This document shows, one piece after another, positions 47,232 through 55,796 of a stretch of DNA of 64,000 nt (positions are counted from its first letter, which is position 1; every line of letters starts with the position of its first letter). This DNA comes from Bordetella genomosp. 13. Lineage in GTDB: Bacteria > Pseudomonadota > Gammaproteobacteria > Burkholderiales > Burkholderiaceae_B. The stretch covers positions 62,001 to 126,000 of the forward strand of contig NZ_VEHL01000009.1 of assembly GCF_007679965.1 (NCBI RefSeq), in the 5' to 3' direction. Position numbers and translations under genes: made by a program. A model generated the notes under the pieces. That model had not been told where the DNA came from. It saw only the letters and a list, made by a program, of their open reading frames with translations, and did not search any database.

Positions 47232-48587
47232 TCAGCGGCTGGCGAGCCGCGCATGCAGCCGCGCCACCAGGCCGATCAGCGCCTGCACGTCCTCGTCCCG
47301 CGTACGCCATGACGACACGCTGATGCGCAGCGCCGGACGGCCCTGCCACACCGTGCCGCCGAACCACGTGTCGCCCGACGCCTGGACCGCCGTGCGCAAG
47401 GCATGCGTCTGTTCGTCGGTCTCGCAGCGGAACAGCACCTGGTTCAGCTTCACGTCGTTCAGCACGCGCAACCCGGCCTGCGCCAGCCCCTGCGCGATGC
47501 GGCGCGCCTGGGCGCAGTGGCGGTCGATCATCTCGGCCACGCCCTGCCTGCCCAGCGTGCGCAGCGCGGCCCACACCGGAATGCCGCGCGGGCGGCGCGA
47601 GAATTCCAGCGTCAGGTTCTTCTGCGCGTCGGCGCTGCCGCTCAGGTAGACGGCGTCGCTGTTCATGGCCTGCGCCAGCGCCTGGCCGTCGCGGCAGATC
47701 GTCATGGCGCAGTCGTACGGCGTGTTCAACCACTTGTGCGAATCGGTGGTCCAGCTGTCGGCCTGGTCGATGCCGTCGGTCAGGACCGCCCGCGAGCCGG
47801 CGCGGGCCCACAGGCCGAAGGCGCCGTCGACGTGCACCCAGGCGCCGGCCTGGCGGGCCGGCGGGATGATCCGCGCAAACGGATCGAACGCGCCGGTGTT
47901 CACCTCGCCGGCCTGCAGGCACAGGATGGTGCGCGCGTCCATCGGCGGCAGGCGTTCGGCGTCGACGCGGCCCTGCTCGTCGACGGGCGCATGGACGATG
48001 TGATCCAGTCCGAAGCCCAGCACGCGCAGCGCCTTCCTGACCGTGATGTGGGACAGCTCGGAGATGACCACGCGGATCTGGGGCGCACCGGACAGGCCCT
48101 GGCGGTCGTAGTCCCAGCCCTGGCGCGCCAGCAGCGTGCGCCGCGCCGCGACCAGCGCGGTCAGCGTGCAGGCGGTGGCGCTGGTGCCGAAGCCCACGGC
48201 GCTGTCGCGCGGCAGGTCCAGCGCCTCCAGCACCCAGCGCGCGGCCACGCGTTCCAGCGTGGCCGAGACCGGCGAGTTGTCGAACGTGGAAGCGCATTGG
48301 TCCCAGGCCTGCATGAGCCGCTCGGCCGCGGCGGCGGCGGGCAGCGAGGCGCCGATCACGAAGCCGAAATAGCGCGGCCCGTTCGACGCGGTGGTGCCGG
48401 GCGAGCCCACGTCGTCCAGCAACGCCAGCGTGTCGGCCGTGGACAGGCCCTGCGCGGGCAGGGGTTCGTCGAAGGCCGACAGCGCGGCGATGGCGTCGGC
48501 AGACGGGAAGACCCGGCGCGTGGCGTTGGATTCGACGTAGCGGCGGCCGCGCGCATCGGCATCGGCAAGCAGTTCCAGTTCAGTCAT
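47232..48587 (-). CDS. PLP-dependent decarboxylase (group II, AADC-like)
   Basis: A 451-residue fold-type-I PLP enzyme of the aromatic-L-amino-acid/glutamate decarboxylase group. The PLP-binding Lys is in TTDSHKWLNTPYDCA; the stacking and phosphate region is GFGTSATACTLTALVAAR; and VHVDGAFGLWAR holds the conserved Asp. Such enzymes make amines from amino acids, but some branches act on other substrates. ATG at 48587 with AGGAAA before it. It lies 71 bases downstream of the MFS transporter gene on the same strand, which suggests transport linked to its substrate or product. Confidence 0.88.
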   Translation of the reverse strand: MTELELLADADARGRRYVESNATRRVFPSADAIAALSAFDEPLPAQGLSTADTLALLDDVGSPGTTASNGPRYFGFVIGASLPAAAAAERLMQAWDQCASTFDNSPVSATLERVAARWVLEALDLPRDSAVGFGTSATACTLTALVAARRTLLARQGWDYDRQGLSGAPQIRVVISELSHITVRKALRVLGFGLDHIVHAPVDEQGRVDAERLPPMDARTILCLQAGEVNTGAFDPFARIIPPARQAGAWVHVDGAFGLWARAGSRAVLTDGIDQADSWTTDSHKWLNTPYDCAMTICRDGQALAQAMNSDAVYLSGSADAQKNLTLEFSRRPRGIPVWAALRTLGRQGVAEMIDRHCAQARRIAQGLAQAGLRVLNDVKLNQVLFRCETDEQTHALRTAVQASGDTWFGGTVWQGRPALRISVSSWRTRDEDVQALIGLVARLHARLASR

Positions 48588-48658
48588 GCCTGTTTCCTCG
48601 AGGATCGTTAGAACGTCCGCCGCAAGGGCGAACACCGGAGCGCTCCGCACGAAGGTGT

Positions 48659-49873
48659 CTAACCTGGCTGCCGGGTCGCCGCCCAGCTTATCAGCGCGGC
48701 CAGGCTGACGACAGCCCCCAGCAGGCAGACGCCTGGCCAACCCGCATGGGCGTAGGCATACGTCCCGCCCAGGGCGCCCAGGCCACTGCCGGCCGCATAG
48801 AACAGCATGTACAGGCCGATCAGCCGGCTCGGGGCGTCGGGATGGGCGCGCAGGATCAGGCTCTGGTTGGTTACGTGCAGCGCCTGGGCGCCGAGGTCCA
48901 GCAGCAGGATGCCCACCGCCAGTGCCCACAGCGACTGGTTCAACAGCGACAGGGGCCACCACGCCAGCAGCAGCACCGCCAGGGCCGCGCCGCTGGTGCG
49001 CTGGGCGTGGCCGCGATCGGCCCACTGGCCGGCACGCGCGGCGGCCAGCGCGCCCGCCACGCCGACCAGGCCGAAGGCACCGATGGCGGTATGCGAGAAG
49101 GCGAACGGCGCCGCGCTCAACGGCAGCGACAGCGCGCTCCAGAAGATGTTCAGCGTGGCGAACATCAGCAATGCCAGCATGCCGCGGGTCCGCAGGGCCC
49201 AGTCGTGCCGCAGCAGCGACAGCATGGATGACAGCAGGCGAGGGTAGCTGGCCGCGACGGGCGGTGTCGCCAGCACGGGCAGCCGCCGCCACAGCGGCAG
49301 GGCGATCGCCAGCATCGCGGCGGCCGAGCAGAAATACACCCCGCGCCAGCCGGCCAGGTCGCCCAGCAGGCCGGACCAGACCCGCGCCAGCAGCAGTCCG
49401 ACGAATACCCCGCTTTGCGCCGCGCCCACCACCCGGCCCTGGTCGTGCGGCGCGGCGGCGCTGGCCGCATAGGCGATCAGGCCCTGCGTCATGGCGGTTC
49501 CCAGCAGGCCGACGGCCAGCATGCCGGCCAGCAGCAGCGGGATCGTGGTGGCGCAGCCCACCAGGATCAATGCGGCGGCCAGCGCCAACAGCTGGCCCGC
49601 CATCAGCTTCCTGCGGTCCAGGCGGTCGCCCAGGGGAACGAGCAGCAGCAGGGCCGCGGCACAGCCCGCCTGCGTGGCGGTGACGACACCGCCCACCGCG
49701 GCCTGATCGATGCCGAAATCCAGCGCCAGCGCGTCCAGCAAGGGCTGCGCGTAGTACACGTTGGCCACGCTCAGCCCACTGGCCATGGCGAACAGCAGCA
49801 CCATCGCGCGCGGCATGGCGGCGGGGCGAACGACGGGAATCGGCGGAAACGGGGCTGCGCGCGTGGCGTTCAT
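48659..49873 (-). CDS. MFS transporter
   Basis: A 404-residue, 12-span major-facilitator protein. Start MNATRAAPFPPIPV; span 1 contains VLLFAMASGLSVANVYYAQPLLDAL; the loop 2-3 motif is LGDRLDRRKLM, typical of drug:proton antiporters. The 49 in-frame codons upstream are not conserved. Divergent from the HxlR regulator and upstream of the decarboxylase gene, so efflux of an amine or import of an acid is possible; substrate unknown. Confidence 0.9.
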   Translation of the reverse strand: MNATRAAPFPPIPVVRPAAMPRAMVLLFAMASGLSVANVYYAQPLLDALALDFGIDQAAVGGVVTATQAGCAAALLLLVPLGDRLDRRKLMAGQLLALAAALILVGCATTIPLLLAGMLAVGLLGTAMTQGLIAYAASAAAPHDQGRVVGAAQSGVFVGLLLARVWSGLLGDLAGWRGVYFCSAAAMLAIALPLWRRLPVLATPPVAASYPRLLSSMLSLLRHDWALRTRGMLALLMFATLNIFWSALSLPLSAAPFAFSHTAIGAFGLVGVAGALAAARAGQWADRGHAQRTSGAALAVLLLAWWPLSLLNQSLWALAVGILLLDLGAQALHVTNQSLILRAHPDAPSRLIGLYMLFYAAGSGLGALGGTYAYAHAGWPGVCLLGAVVSLAALISWAATRQPG

Positions 49874-49886
49874 GGGCCTGGGCTTT

Positions 49887-49907
49887 CTGGTTTCAAAACA
49901 AAACCAG
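49887..49907. promoter_or_regulatory. Inverted repeat in the HxlR/MFS divergent region
   Basis: CTGGTTT (49887-49893) and AAACCAG (49901-49907) form a perfect 7-base inverted repeat around seven bases. A similar half-block CCGGTTTTAAAA follows at 49924-49935. Lying between the divergent MFS and HxlR genes, it is a candidate HxlR operator. Confidence 0.45.
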
Positions 49908-50010
49908 TTGAATGCTACGTGCACCGGTTTTAAAATGCAACTGCCTTGGCCGCCGTGCCGACCCTCCCATTTCCGCCGCTGCCGATCCGGCAAGTTGCCT
50001 CCGACACGCC

Positions 50011-50457
50011 ATGCCCAGCCGCCAGACTTCGAACGATCAGCCCTGTCCCGTCGCGCGTTCCGTCGACGTCATGGGAGACCGCTGGTCGCTGTTGATCGTG
50101 CGCGATGCCTTCGACGGCCTGCGCCGTTTCAGCGAGTTCCAACGCAGCCTGGGCGTGGCGCGAAACATCCTGGCCGATCGGTTGCGCGGGCTGGTGGCGG
50201 CGGGAATCCTCGACATGCAGGAGGCTGCCGACGGCAGCGCCTATCAGGCATATGTGCTGACGGCCAAGGGCGAGAGCCTGTTCCCTGTGGTGGTCGCGTT
50301 GCGGCAATGGGGCGAGCGGCACCTGTATGCACGCGGCGAACGCCATTCCACGCTGGTGGACAAGCGCTCGGGCAAGCCGGTCGCCCGCATGGTGCCGCGG
50401 GATGCGGACGGCGCGCCGCTTCGGCCGGCGGCGACGGAAGTGCGCAAGCTGTCCTAG
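50011..50457 (+). CDS. HxlR-family transcriptional regulator
   Basis: A 148-residue winged-HTH regulator. Conserved Cys12 (PCPVARSVDVMGDRWSLLIVRDA) and FSEFQRSLGVARNILADRLRGLVAAGIL, the family's DNA-reading region; then a Tyr/Leu-rich wing (YVLTAKGESLFPVV). The Cys allows redox sensing in some members. ATG 50011 is preferred over upstream in-frame starts because the family begins close to it. Divergent from the MFS transporter, the most likely target. Confidence 0.9.
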   Translation: MPSRQTSNDQPCPVARSVDVMGDRWSLLIVRDAFDGLRRFSEFQRSLGVARNILADRLRGLVAAGILDMQEAADGSAYQAYVLTAKGESLFPVVVALRQWGERHLYARGERHSTLVDKRSGKPVARMVPRDADGAPLRPAATEVRKLS

Positions 50458-50525
50458 CAAGCGCCAAGGCCGCGCTGGCGGCATGCGTACGGAGGGTTGC
50501 GGATGCCGGTGCCGAGACGCGGACC

Positions 50526-50978
50526 CTACAGACCCACGCCGCGCGCCATCATCACCGCGCACAGCGGCAGCAGCACGAACAGGTGCGATTCGATCATCAC
50601 CCAGCGGCGCGCCCGGCGGATGTCCTCGCGCGCGGGCACGAAGGCGGGGTCGTGCCGCGCCTGCTTGCCCCATCGCAGGAAGCGCAGCGTGGGCGGGATC
50701 GAACAGAGCCCGATGACCACGAACAGGCCCATCTTGGCGTGGAACCACGGATTTGGCAGATAGAACACCATGCCCTTGGCACCCAGCGTCAGGCGCAGCA
50801 CGCCGGAGGCCAGCACGGCGATGGCCGACAGGGCATACAGGCGGTCGTACACGACCAGCCGCCGCACGGTGGCCGGCTGCATGTCGGGCCGCAGCAGGAC
50901 CGCCTCGGCGGTCAATACCACGACCAGTACGAACAGGGCCAGGAAATGGAACCAGGCGAGCAGGGCGTCCAGCAGCAT
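50526..50978 (-). CDS. DUF2214-family membrane protein
   Basis: A 150-residue four-span protein. The pattern FHFLALFVLVVVLTAEAVLL, then YDRLYALSAIAVLASGVLRL, WFHAKMGLFVVIGLCSIPPTLRFL and MIESHLFVLLPLCAVMMARG matches DUF2214. Function unknown; His and Glu in the spans suggest a cofactor or proton role but that is a guess. Lies between the HxlR gene and the LysR gene. Confidence 0.85.
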   Translation of the reverse strand: MLLDALLAWFHFLALFVLVVVLTAEAVLLRPDMQPATVRRLVVYDRLYALSAIAVLASGVLRLTLGAKGMVFYLPNPWFHAKMGLFVVIGLCSIPPTLRFLRWGKQARHDPAFVPAREDIRRARRWVMIESHLFVLLPLCAVMMARGVGL

Positions 50979-51035
50979 GGGGGCTCCGGGAAAAGAGGCG
51001 CTGCCTGTTTTACCATGGGGGTGGTGTGCCGGCGC

Positions 51036-51938
51036 CTACAGCCACGGCGCCCCGTCGCCCATCTCGTGCAGCAGTTTCAGGAACTGCTCGGTGCGCGCCG
51101 AGCGCGCCTTGCGCGAGGCCACCAGCGCCACGATGTCGGCATCGGGCAGGCGCCAGCCCGGCAGCAGCGCCACCAGCCGGCCCTGGCGCAGCAAGTCGGC
51201 CACGTCCCATTCGGAACGCACCAGCACGCCCATGCCCGCCTGCGCCCATTGCCGCGCGGTGCCGCCGTCGTTGCAGGCCAGCGCGGGCTCGATGCGCAGC
51301 GTGGCGGTGGCGCCGTCGTCGTGATGGAAGCGCCACAGCGTGACGTCCTCGTCGTTCTCGCGCAGGGCGATGCAGTCGTGCTGTCGCAGTTCGTCGGGGT
51401 GGCGGGGCGTGCCGCGCCGCTTCAGGTAGGCGGGCGCGGCGCAAAGGATGCGCCGGTTGCGCGCCAGGCGGTGCATGACCAGGGCGGAGTCGCGCAGTTC
51501 GCCGATGTGGATCAGCACGTCCCAGGTGTCCGCGGCCAGGCTGGCGGGCCGGTCCGACAGCAACAGGGTGGCGGTGATCTCGGGATGCAGGCGGCGAAAG
51601 CGCGCGATGACGGGCGCCACGTACTGCTGCCCAAAGCCCAGCGGCGCCACCACCTTCAGGTGGCCGGACACCTGGCCGCGACGGCCGGCCAGCGCATCGG
51701 CCAGACCGTGGATGTCGCTGCAGATACGGCGCGCGCGTTCGGCCAGCAGCTCGCCTTCGTCCGTCAGCGCCATGCGGCGGCCCGAGCGGTCGATCAGGCC
51801 GATGCCCAGGCGCTTTTCCAGGCCGCTCAAACGCTGCGTGACGGCGGACGGCGTCACGTCCAGCCGGCGCGCCGCGTCGGCCAGCGTGTGGGACGCGGCC
51901 AGCGCCAGGAAGAATTGCAGGTCGTCGCTGTTCAGCAT
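51036..51938 (-). CDS. LysR-family transcriptional regulator
   Basis: A 300-residue regulator: HTH at about 1-62 (SDDLQFFLALAASHTLADAARRLDVTPSAVTQRLSGLEKRLGI) and a LysR effector domain. It is divergent from the Bug-MlrC-DSD1-OCD gene group with a 126-base shared region containing GATTAA half-sites (51952-51978), so it very probably controls that group. Inducer unknown. Confidence 0.92.
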   Translation of the reverse strand: MLNSDDLQFFLALAASHTLADAARRLDVTPSAVTQRLSGLEKRLGIGLIDRSGRRMALTDEGELLAERARRICSDIHGLADALAGRRGQVSGHLKVVAPLGFGQQYVAPVIARFRRLHPEITATLLLSDRPASLAADTWDVLIHIGELRDSALVMHRLARNRRILCAAPAYLKRRGTPRHPDELRQHDCIALRENDEDVTLWRFHHDDGATATLRIEPALACNDGGTARQWAQAGMGVLVRSEWDVADLLRQGRLVALLPGWRLPDADIVALVASRKARSARTEQFLKLLHEMGDGAPWL

Positions 51939-51951
51939 GGTTAAGCCATGA

Positions 51952-51978
51952 CTTAATCAATGATTAAGAAGTGATTAA
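51952..51978. promoter_or_regulatory. LysR-type operator in the divergent region
   Basis: CTTAATC-AAT-GATTAAG is a perfect palindrome at 51952-51968, containing T-N11-A symmetry, and another GATTAA half-site follows at 51973-51978. Located between the LysR start (51938) and the Bug gene (52065). Good candidate for the LysR recall site; inferred. Confidence 0.65.
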
Positions 51979-52064
51979 ACACCAAAGGTGACGGCAGTCG
52001 CATACTGGGCCATCCGAGACTTGTTTTTCCCTGAACCGCCGTATCCACCATCGAGAGACCTATC

Positions 52065-53048
52065 GTGCGACGCCTGCTTTCCGCAGTCCTGTTCCTGATC
52101 GCCACTTCCTGCCTGGCCACGGCCCCCGCGCGCGCGGCCGAGACCGACTGGCCCACCAGACCGGTCACCGTCATCGTGGCCTCGGCCGCGGGCGGCTCGG
52201 CCGACGTGCTCACGCGGCTGGTGCTGAACCGGCTGAGCGCGGCCACGGGCGCCACGTTCGTCGTCGAGAACCGGCCCGGCGCCGCAGGCAGCATCGGCAT
52301 GATGCAGATCACGCGCGCCAAGCCGGACGGCTATACGCTGGGCTACGGCAACATCAACACGCTGGCGGTGAACCCGGCCCTGTTCAACAAGCTGCCGTAC
52401 GACGCCAACAAGGACTTCGTGGTGGTCGGCCGCATGTTCGACGTGTACAACCTGCTGGTGGTCAGCGCCGACTCGCCCGCGCGCAGCGTGAACGACCTGA
52501 TCGCGCTGGCCAAGTCCAAGCCCGGCGGCCTGTCGTATGGCGCCGCGGGCATCGGCAGCAGCGGCCACATGGGCGGCGAGCTGTTCAAGCACATGGCCGG
52601 CGTCGACGCCATGTTCGTGCCCTACAACGGCGATCCGGCCTCGCTGTCCGACCTGGCGGGCGGCCGCATCGACTACAGCTTCACCAACGCGTCGGTGGCG
52701 TGGCCGCTGGTGCAGAGCGGCAAGCTGCGCGCACTGGCCATCACCAGCCGCGACCGCGTGCCGTTCTTCCCCGACCTGCCCACGCTGAACGAATCCGGCC
52801 TGTCCGGCTACGAAAACGTCTCATGGGGCGGCCTGGTGTTCCCGCGCGGCACGCCCGACGCCATCGTGCAGAAGCTGTCCGGGCAATTGCAGAAGGTGCT
52901 GGCCAGCGACGGCCTGCGCGACGACCTGAGCAAGCTCAGCGCGCGTCCCGGCGAAGGCGACCGCGAGGCGTTCGTGCGCTACATCGCGGCCGAACAGAGG
53001 AAGTGGGCCGACCTCATCGATGCCGCCCACATCGAGAAGCAGAACTGA
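52065..53048 (+). CDS. Bug-family (TctC-like) periplasmic binding protein
   Basis: A 327-residue protein with a Sec signal (cleaved after APARA, about residue 27) and the TctC/Bug fold: WPTRPVTVIVASAAGGSADVLTRL, ENRPGAAGSIGM, and GGELFKHMAGVDAMFVPYNG. Such proteins bind carboxylic or amino acids and work with tripartite tricarboxylate transporters or as orphan sensors, both abundant in Bordetella relatives. Start GTG. First gene of a four-gene run with MlrC, DSD1 and OCD-family genes. No TctA/TctB partner in the window. Confidence 0.88.
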   Translation: MRRLLSAVLFLIATSCLATAPARAAETDWPTRPVTVIVASAAGGSADVLTRLVLNRLSAATGATFVVENRPGAAGSIGMMQITRAKPDGYTLGYGNINTLAVNPALFNKLPYDANKDFVVVGRMFDVYNLLVVSADSPARSVNDLIALAKSKPGGLSYGAAGIGSSGHMGGELFKHMAGVDAMFVPYNGDPASLSDLAGGRIDYSFTNASVAWPLVQSGKLRALAITSRDRVPFFPDLPTLNESGLSGYENVSWGGLVFPRGTPDAIVQKLSGQLQKVLASDGLRDDLSKLSARPGEGDREAFVRYIAAEQRKWADLIDAAHIEKQN

Positions 53049-53056
53049 CGCCGGCC

Positions 53057-54625
53057 ATGAACACCTCTTCCGCATCCCCACGCATCGCCATCCTGGGCTT
53101 TGCGATCGAGTCCAACCGCTTCGCGCCGGTGTCGGACCGTGCCGATTTCGAGTCGCGCGCCTATCTCGCGGGCGAGGCCCTGCTGGCCGACGCGCGCAGC
53201 GCCGCGCCCGCCATGACGCCTGAGATTCCCGCCTTCTTGCGCGAGATGGACCAGCGCGGCGCCTGGACGCCCGTGCCCATCCTGTTCGCCAACGCCGAAT
53301 CGGGCGGGCCGGTGGCGCATGCCTTCTTCGAGGACACGCTGGCGCGCTTCGAAGCGGGCCTGCGGACCGCGCTGCCCGTGGATGCGGTGTACATCTGCGA
53401 GCACGGGGCGGCCATCACCACCGAAGAACAGGATCCCGACGGCGTCGTCTTCGAACGCGTGCGCGCCATCGTGGGGCCCGACGTGCCTGTCGTGGCGACG
53501 GTGGACCTGCATGCCAACGTGTCGGACCGCATGGTCGAGCAGGTGGACGTGCTGATCTCGTACCGCCGCAATCCGCACACCGACATGGCCGAGCGCGGCG
53601 CCGAGGCGGCGCGGGTGCTGGGCGAGCTGATGGCGGGATTGCGGGTCGAGGTCGCGCACCTGCGCATGCCCGTGGTGGCGCCGCCCACGCAGCTGCTGAC
53701 GGCGCCTGGCACGGGGCCGTACGCCGACATGATCCAGGCCGCCGAGGCCATGACCGATCCGCGCCTGGTCAACGTGTCGGTGGTCGGCGGCTTCGCGTAT
53801 GGGGATACCTTCAAGAACGGCCTGACGGTGATCGTCACCACGCGCGGCGACGGCGATTTCGCGCGGCGCACCGCCGAGGGCCTGGCGGCGCACGCCTGGC
53901 GCGAGCGCGCCGCGTTCACGCCCGAGCTGGTGCCGCTGCCGGATGCCGTCGAGCTGGCGCGCCGCGCGGGCGAGGACGCGAACGCGCCCGCCGTGCTGCT
54001 GGCCGACGTGGCCGACAATCCCGGCGGCGGGGCGCGCGGCAATACGCCGTTCATCCTGCAGGCGCTGCTGGCGGGCGGTGTGCGCGAGGCGATCCTCGGC
54101 GTGGTGACCGACCCGGCGCTGGCGGCCGAGGCCCACGCGCTGGGCGAGGGCGCCGCGCTGACGGCACGCTTCAACCGCGACGAGACCACCGTGTACTCGG
54201 ACGCCTTCGAGGCGCCCGCCACCGTGCTGAAGCTGCATGACGGTGGCGGGGTCGGTCGGCGGGGCCAACTGGCCGGCTGCCGCTACAACCTGGGCCCGTC
54301 GGTGCTGCTGCAGGTGGGCGGCGTGCGGGTCGTGGTGATCACCCACCGCCACCAGTGCCACGAGCCGAGCTTCTTCGAAATGTTCGGCGTGGACATCGGC
54401 GCCGCGCGCACCGTGGTGGTCAAGTCGCGCGGCCACTTCCGCGCGGCCTTCGACGAATTCTTTCCGCCCGCGCAAATCTACAATGTGGATGCCCCGGGCC
54501 TGACCTCGCCCTTGCTCAACCGTTTCGATTTCCGCCGCCTGCCACGGCCCGTCGTGCCCATGGATGCCCTGGACGACTGGACGCCGCGGGCGCGCCTGCT
54601 GGACCCTGACAGGAAGTTCTCATGA
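53057..54625 (+). CDS. MlrC-like metallopeptidase (M81)
   Basis: A 522-residue M81-family protein resembling microcystin-degrading MlrC. Zinc-ligand-like residues in DLHANVSDRM and NPHTDM and the acid/His block HGAAITTEE are visible. The C-terminal domain (about 330-520) contains NPGGGARGNTPFILQALL and GKLHDGGGVGRRGQ-like blocks. It probably hydrolyses a peptide or amide; the natural substrate in this context is unknown. Nine bases after the Bug gene, and its stop overlaps the DSD1 gene by four bases. Confidence 0.88.
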   Translation: MNTSSASPRIAILGFAIESNRFAPVSDRADFESRAYLAGEALLADARSAAPAMTPEIPAFLREMDQRGAWTPVPILFANAESGGPVAHAFFEDTLARFEAGLRTALPVDAVYICEHGAAITTEEQDPDGVVFERVRAIVGPDVPVVATVDLHANVSDRMVEQVDVLISYRRNPHTDMAERGAEAARVLGELMAGLRVEVAHLRMPVVAPPTQLLTAPGTGPYADMIQAAEAMTDPRLVNVSVVGGFAYGDTFKNGLTVIVTTRGDGDFARRTAEGLAAHAWRERAAFTPELVPLPDAVELARRAGEDANAPAVLLADVADNPGGGARGNTPFILQALLAGGVREAILGVVTDPALAAEAHALGEGAALTARFNRDETTVYSDAFEAPATVLKLHDGGGVGRRGQLAGCRYNLGPSVLLQVGGVRVVVITHRHQCHEPSFFEMFGVDIGAARTVVVKSRGHFRAAFDEFFPPAQIYNVDAPGLTSPLLNRFDFRRLPRPVVPMDALDDWTPRARLLDPDRKFS

Positions 54626-55785
54626 TTCAAGACAAGACGGTGCACGCCCCGACGCTGCATTCCCTGGACACGCCCTGCCTGGTGCTGGACGAGCCGCGCA
54701 TGGACGCCAACATCGAGCGGCTGAAGGCGCGCATGGCGCGGCTGGGTGTGGCGCTGCGCCCGCACCTGAAGACGCCGAAGTCCATCGAGGTGGCGCGGCG
54801 CGTGATGGCTTCGCCGGAGGGCCCCGCCACCGTTTCCACCCTGCAGGAAGCCGAGCAGTTCGCCCAGGCCGGCGTGCGCGACATCCTGTATGCCGTGGGC
54901 ATCTCCGCGTCCAAGCTGGACCGCGTGCTGGCGCTGCGCGCCGCCGGCACCGACCTGACGGTGGTGGTGGACAGCCTGGCCGCCGCGCAGGCCGTCGCCG
55001 AGCGCTCGCGCGCCGAAGGCACGCGCATCCCCGCGCTGATCGAGATCGATTGCGACGGCCACCGCGCAGGCGTGCGTCCGGACCAGACCGAACAGCTGCA
55101 GGCCATCGGCCGCGCGCTGCACGAGGGCGGCGCCGAGCTGCGCGGCGTGATGACGCACGCGGGCGAGTCGTACAACTCGCGCGACGTGGACGGCATCCGC
55201 GCGATGGCCGAGCAGGAGCGCCGCGCGGCCGTGGACGCGGCCCAGGCGCTGCGCGCCGCCGGGCTGCCGTGCCCCGTGGTCAGCGTGGGCTCGACGCCCA
55301 CCGCCATGTATGCCGAGAACCTGGAGGGCGTGACGGAAGTGCGCGCCGGCGTGTTCGTGTTCTTCGACCTGGTGATGGCCGGACTGGACGTGTGCAGGCA
55401 GGAGGACGTGGCGCTGTCGGTGCTGACCACCGTCATCGGCCACCAGCCCGACAAGGGCTGGATCCTGGTGGACGCCGGCTGGATGGCCATGTCGCGCGAC
55501 CGCGGCACCTCGAAGCAGGCGGTGGACCAGTACTACGGCGTGGTCTGCGACCTGGAAGGCCGGCCGCTGGGCGACCTGGTGCTCAAGGACACCAACCAGG
55601 AGCAGGGCATCATCACGCTGCGCCCCGGCAGCCAGGCCGCGGCCACCGACGTGCCGCTGGGCACGCGCCTGCGCATCCTGCCCAACCATGCCTGCGCCAC
55701 GGGCGCGCAGCACGACGCCTACCAGGTCGTGCGCGGCGCGTCGCCCGAGGTCGTGGGCACGTGGACGCGTTTCCGCGGCTGGTGA
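54622..55785 (+). CDS. DSD1-family PLP enzyme (D-threonine aldolase-like)
   Basis: A 387-residue fold-type-III PLP enzyme. The PLP lysine is Lys50 in RPHLKTPKS; zinc ligands typical of D-threonine aldolases and D-serine dehydratases are in LPNHACATGAQHD. Family members include D-threonine aldolase and beta-hydroxyaspartate aldolase (BhcC). Four-base overlap with the MlrC gene and a 12-base gap to the OCD-family gene. With the reductase it may carry out a hydroxy-amino-acid pathway; the exact stereochemistry cannot be read from sequence. Confidence 0.85.
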   Translation: MIQDKTVHAPTLHSLDTPCLVLDEPRMDANIERLKARMARLGVALRPHLKTPKSIEVARRVMASPEGPATVSTLQEAEQFAQAGVRDILYAVGISASKLDRVLALRAAGTDLTVVVDSLAAAQAVAERSRAEGTRIPALIEIDCDGHRAGVRPDQTEQLQAIGRALHEGGAELRGVMTHAGESYNSRDVDGIRAMAEQERRAAVDAAQALRAAGLPCPVVSVGSTPTAMYAENLEGVTEVRAGVFVFFDLVMAGLDVCRQEDVALSVLTTVIGHQPDKGWILVDAGWMAMSRDRGTSKQAVDQYYGVVCDLEGRPLGDLVLKDTNQEQGIITLRPGSQAAATDVPLGTRLRILPNHACATGAQHDAYQVVRGASPEVVGTWTRFRGW

Positions 55786-55796
55786 ATGGGGCGGCC

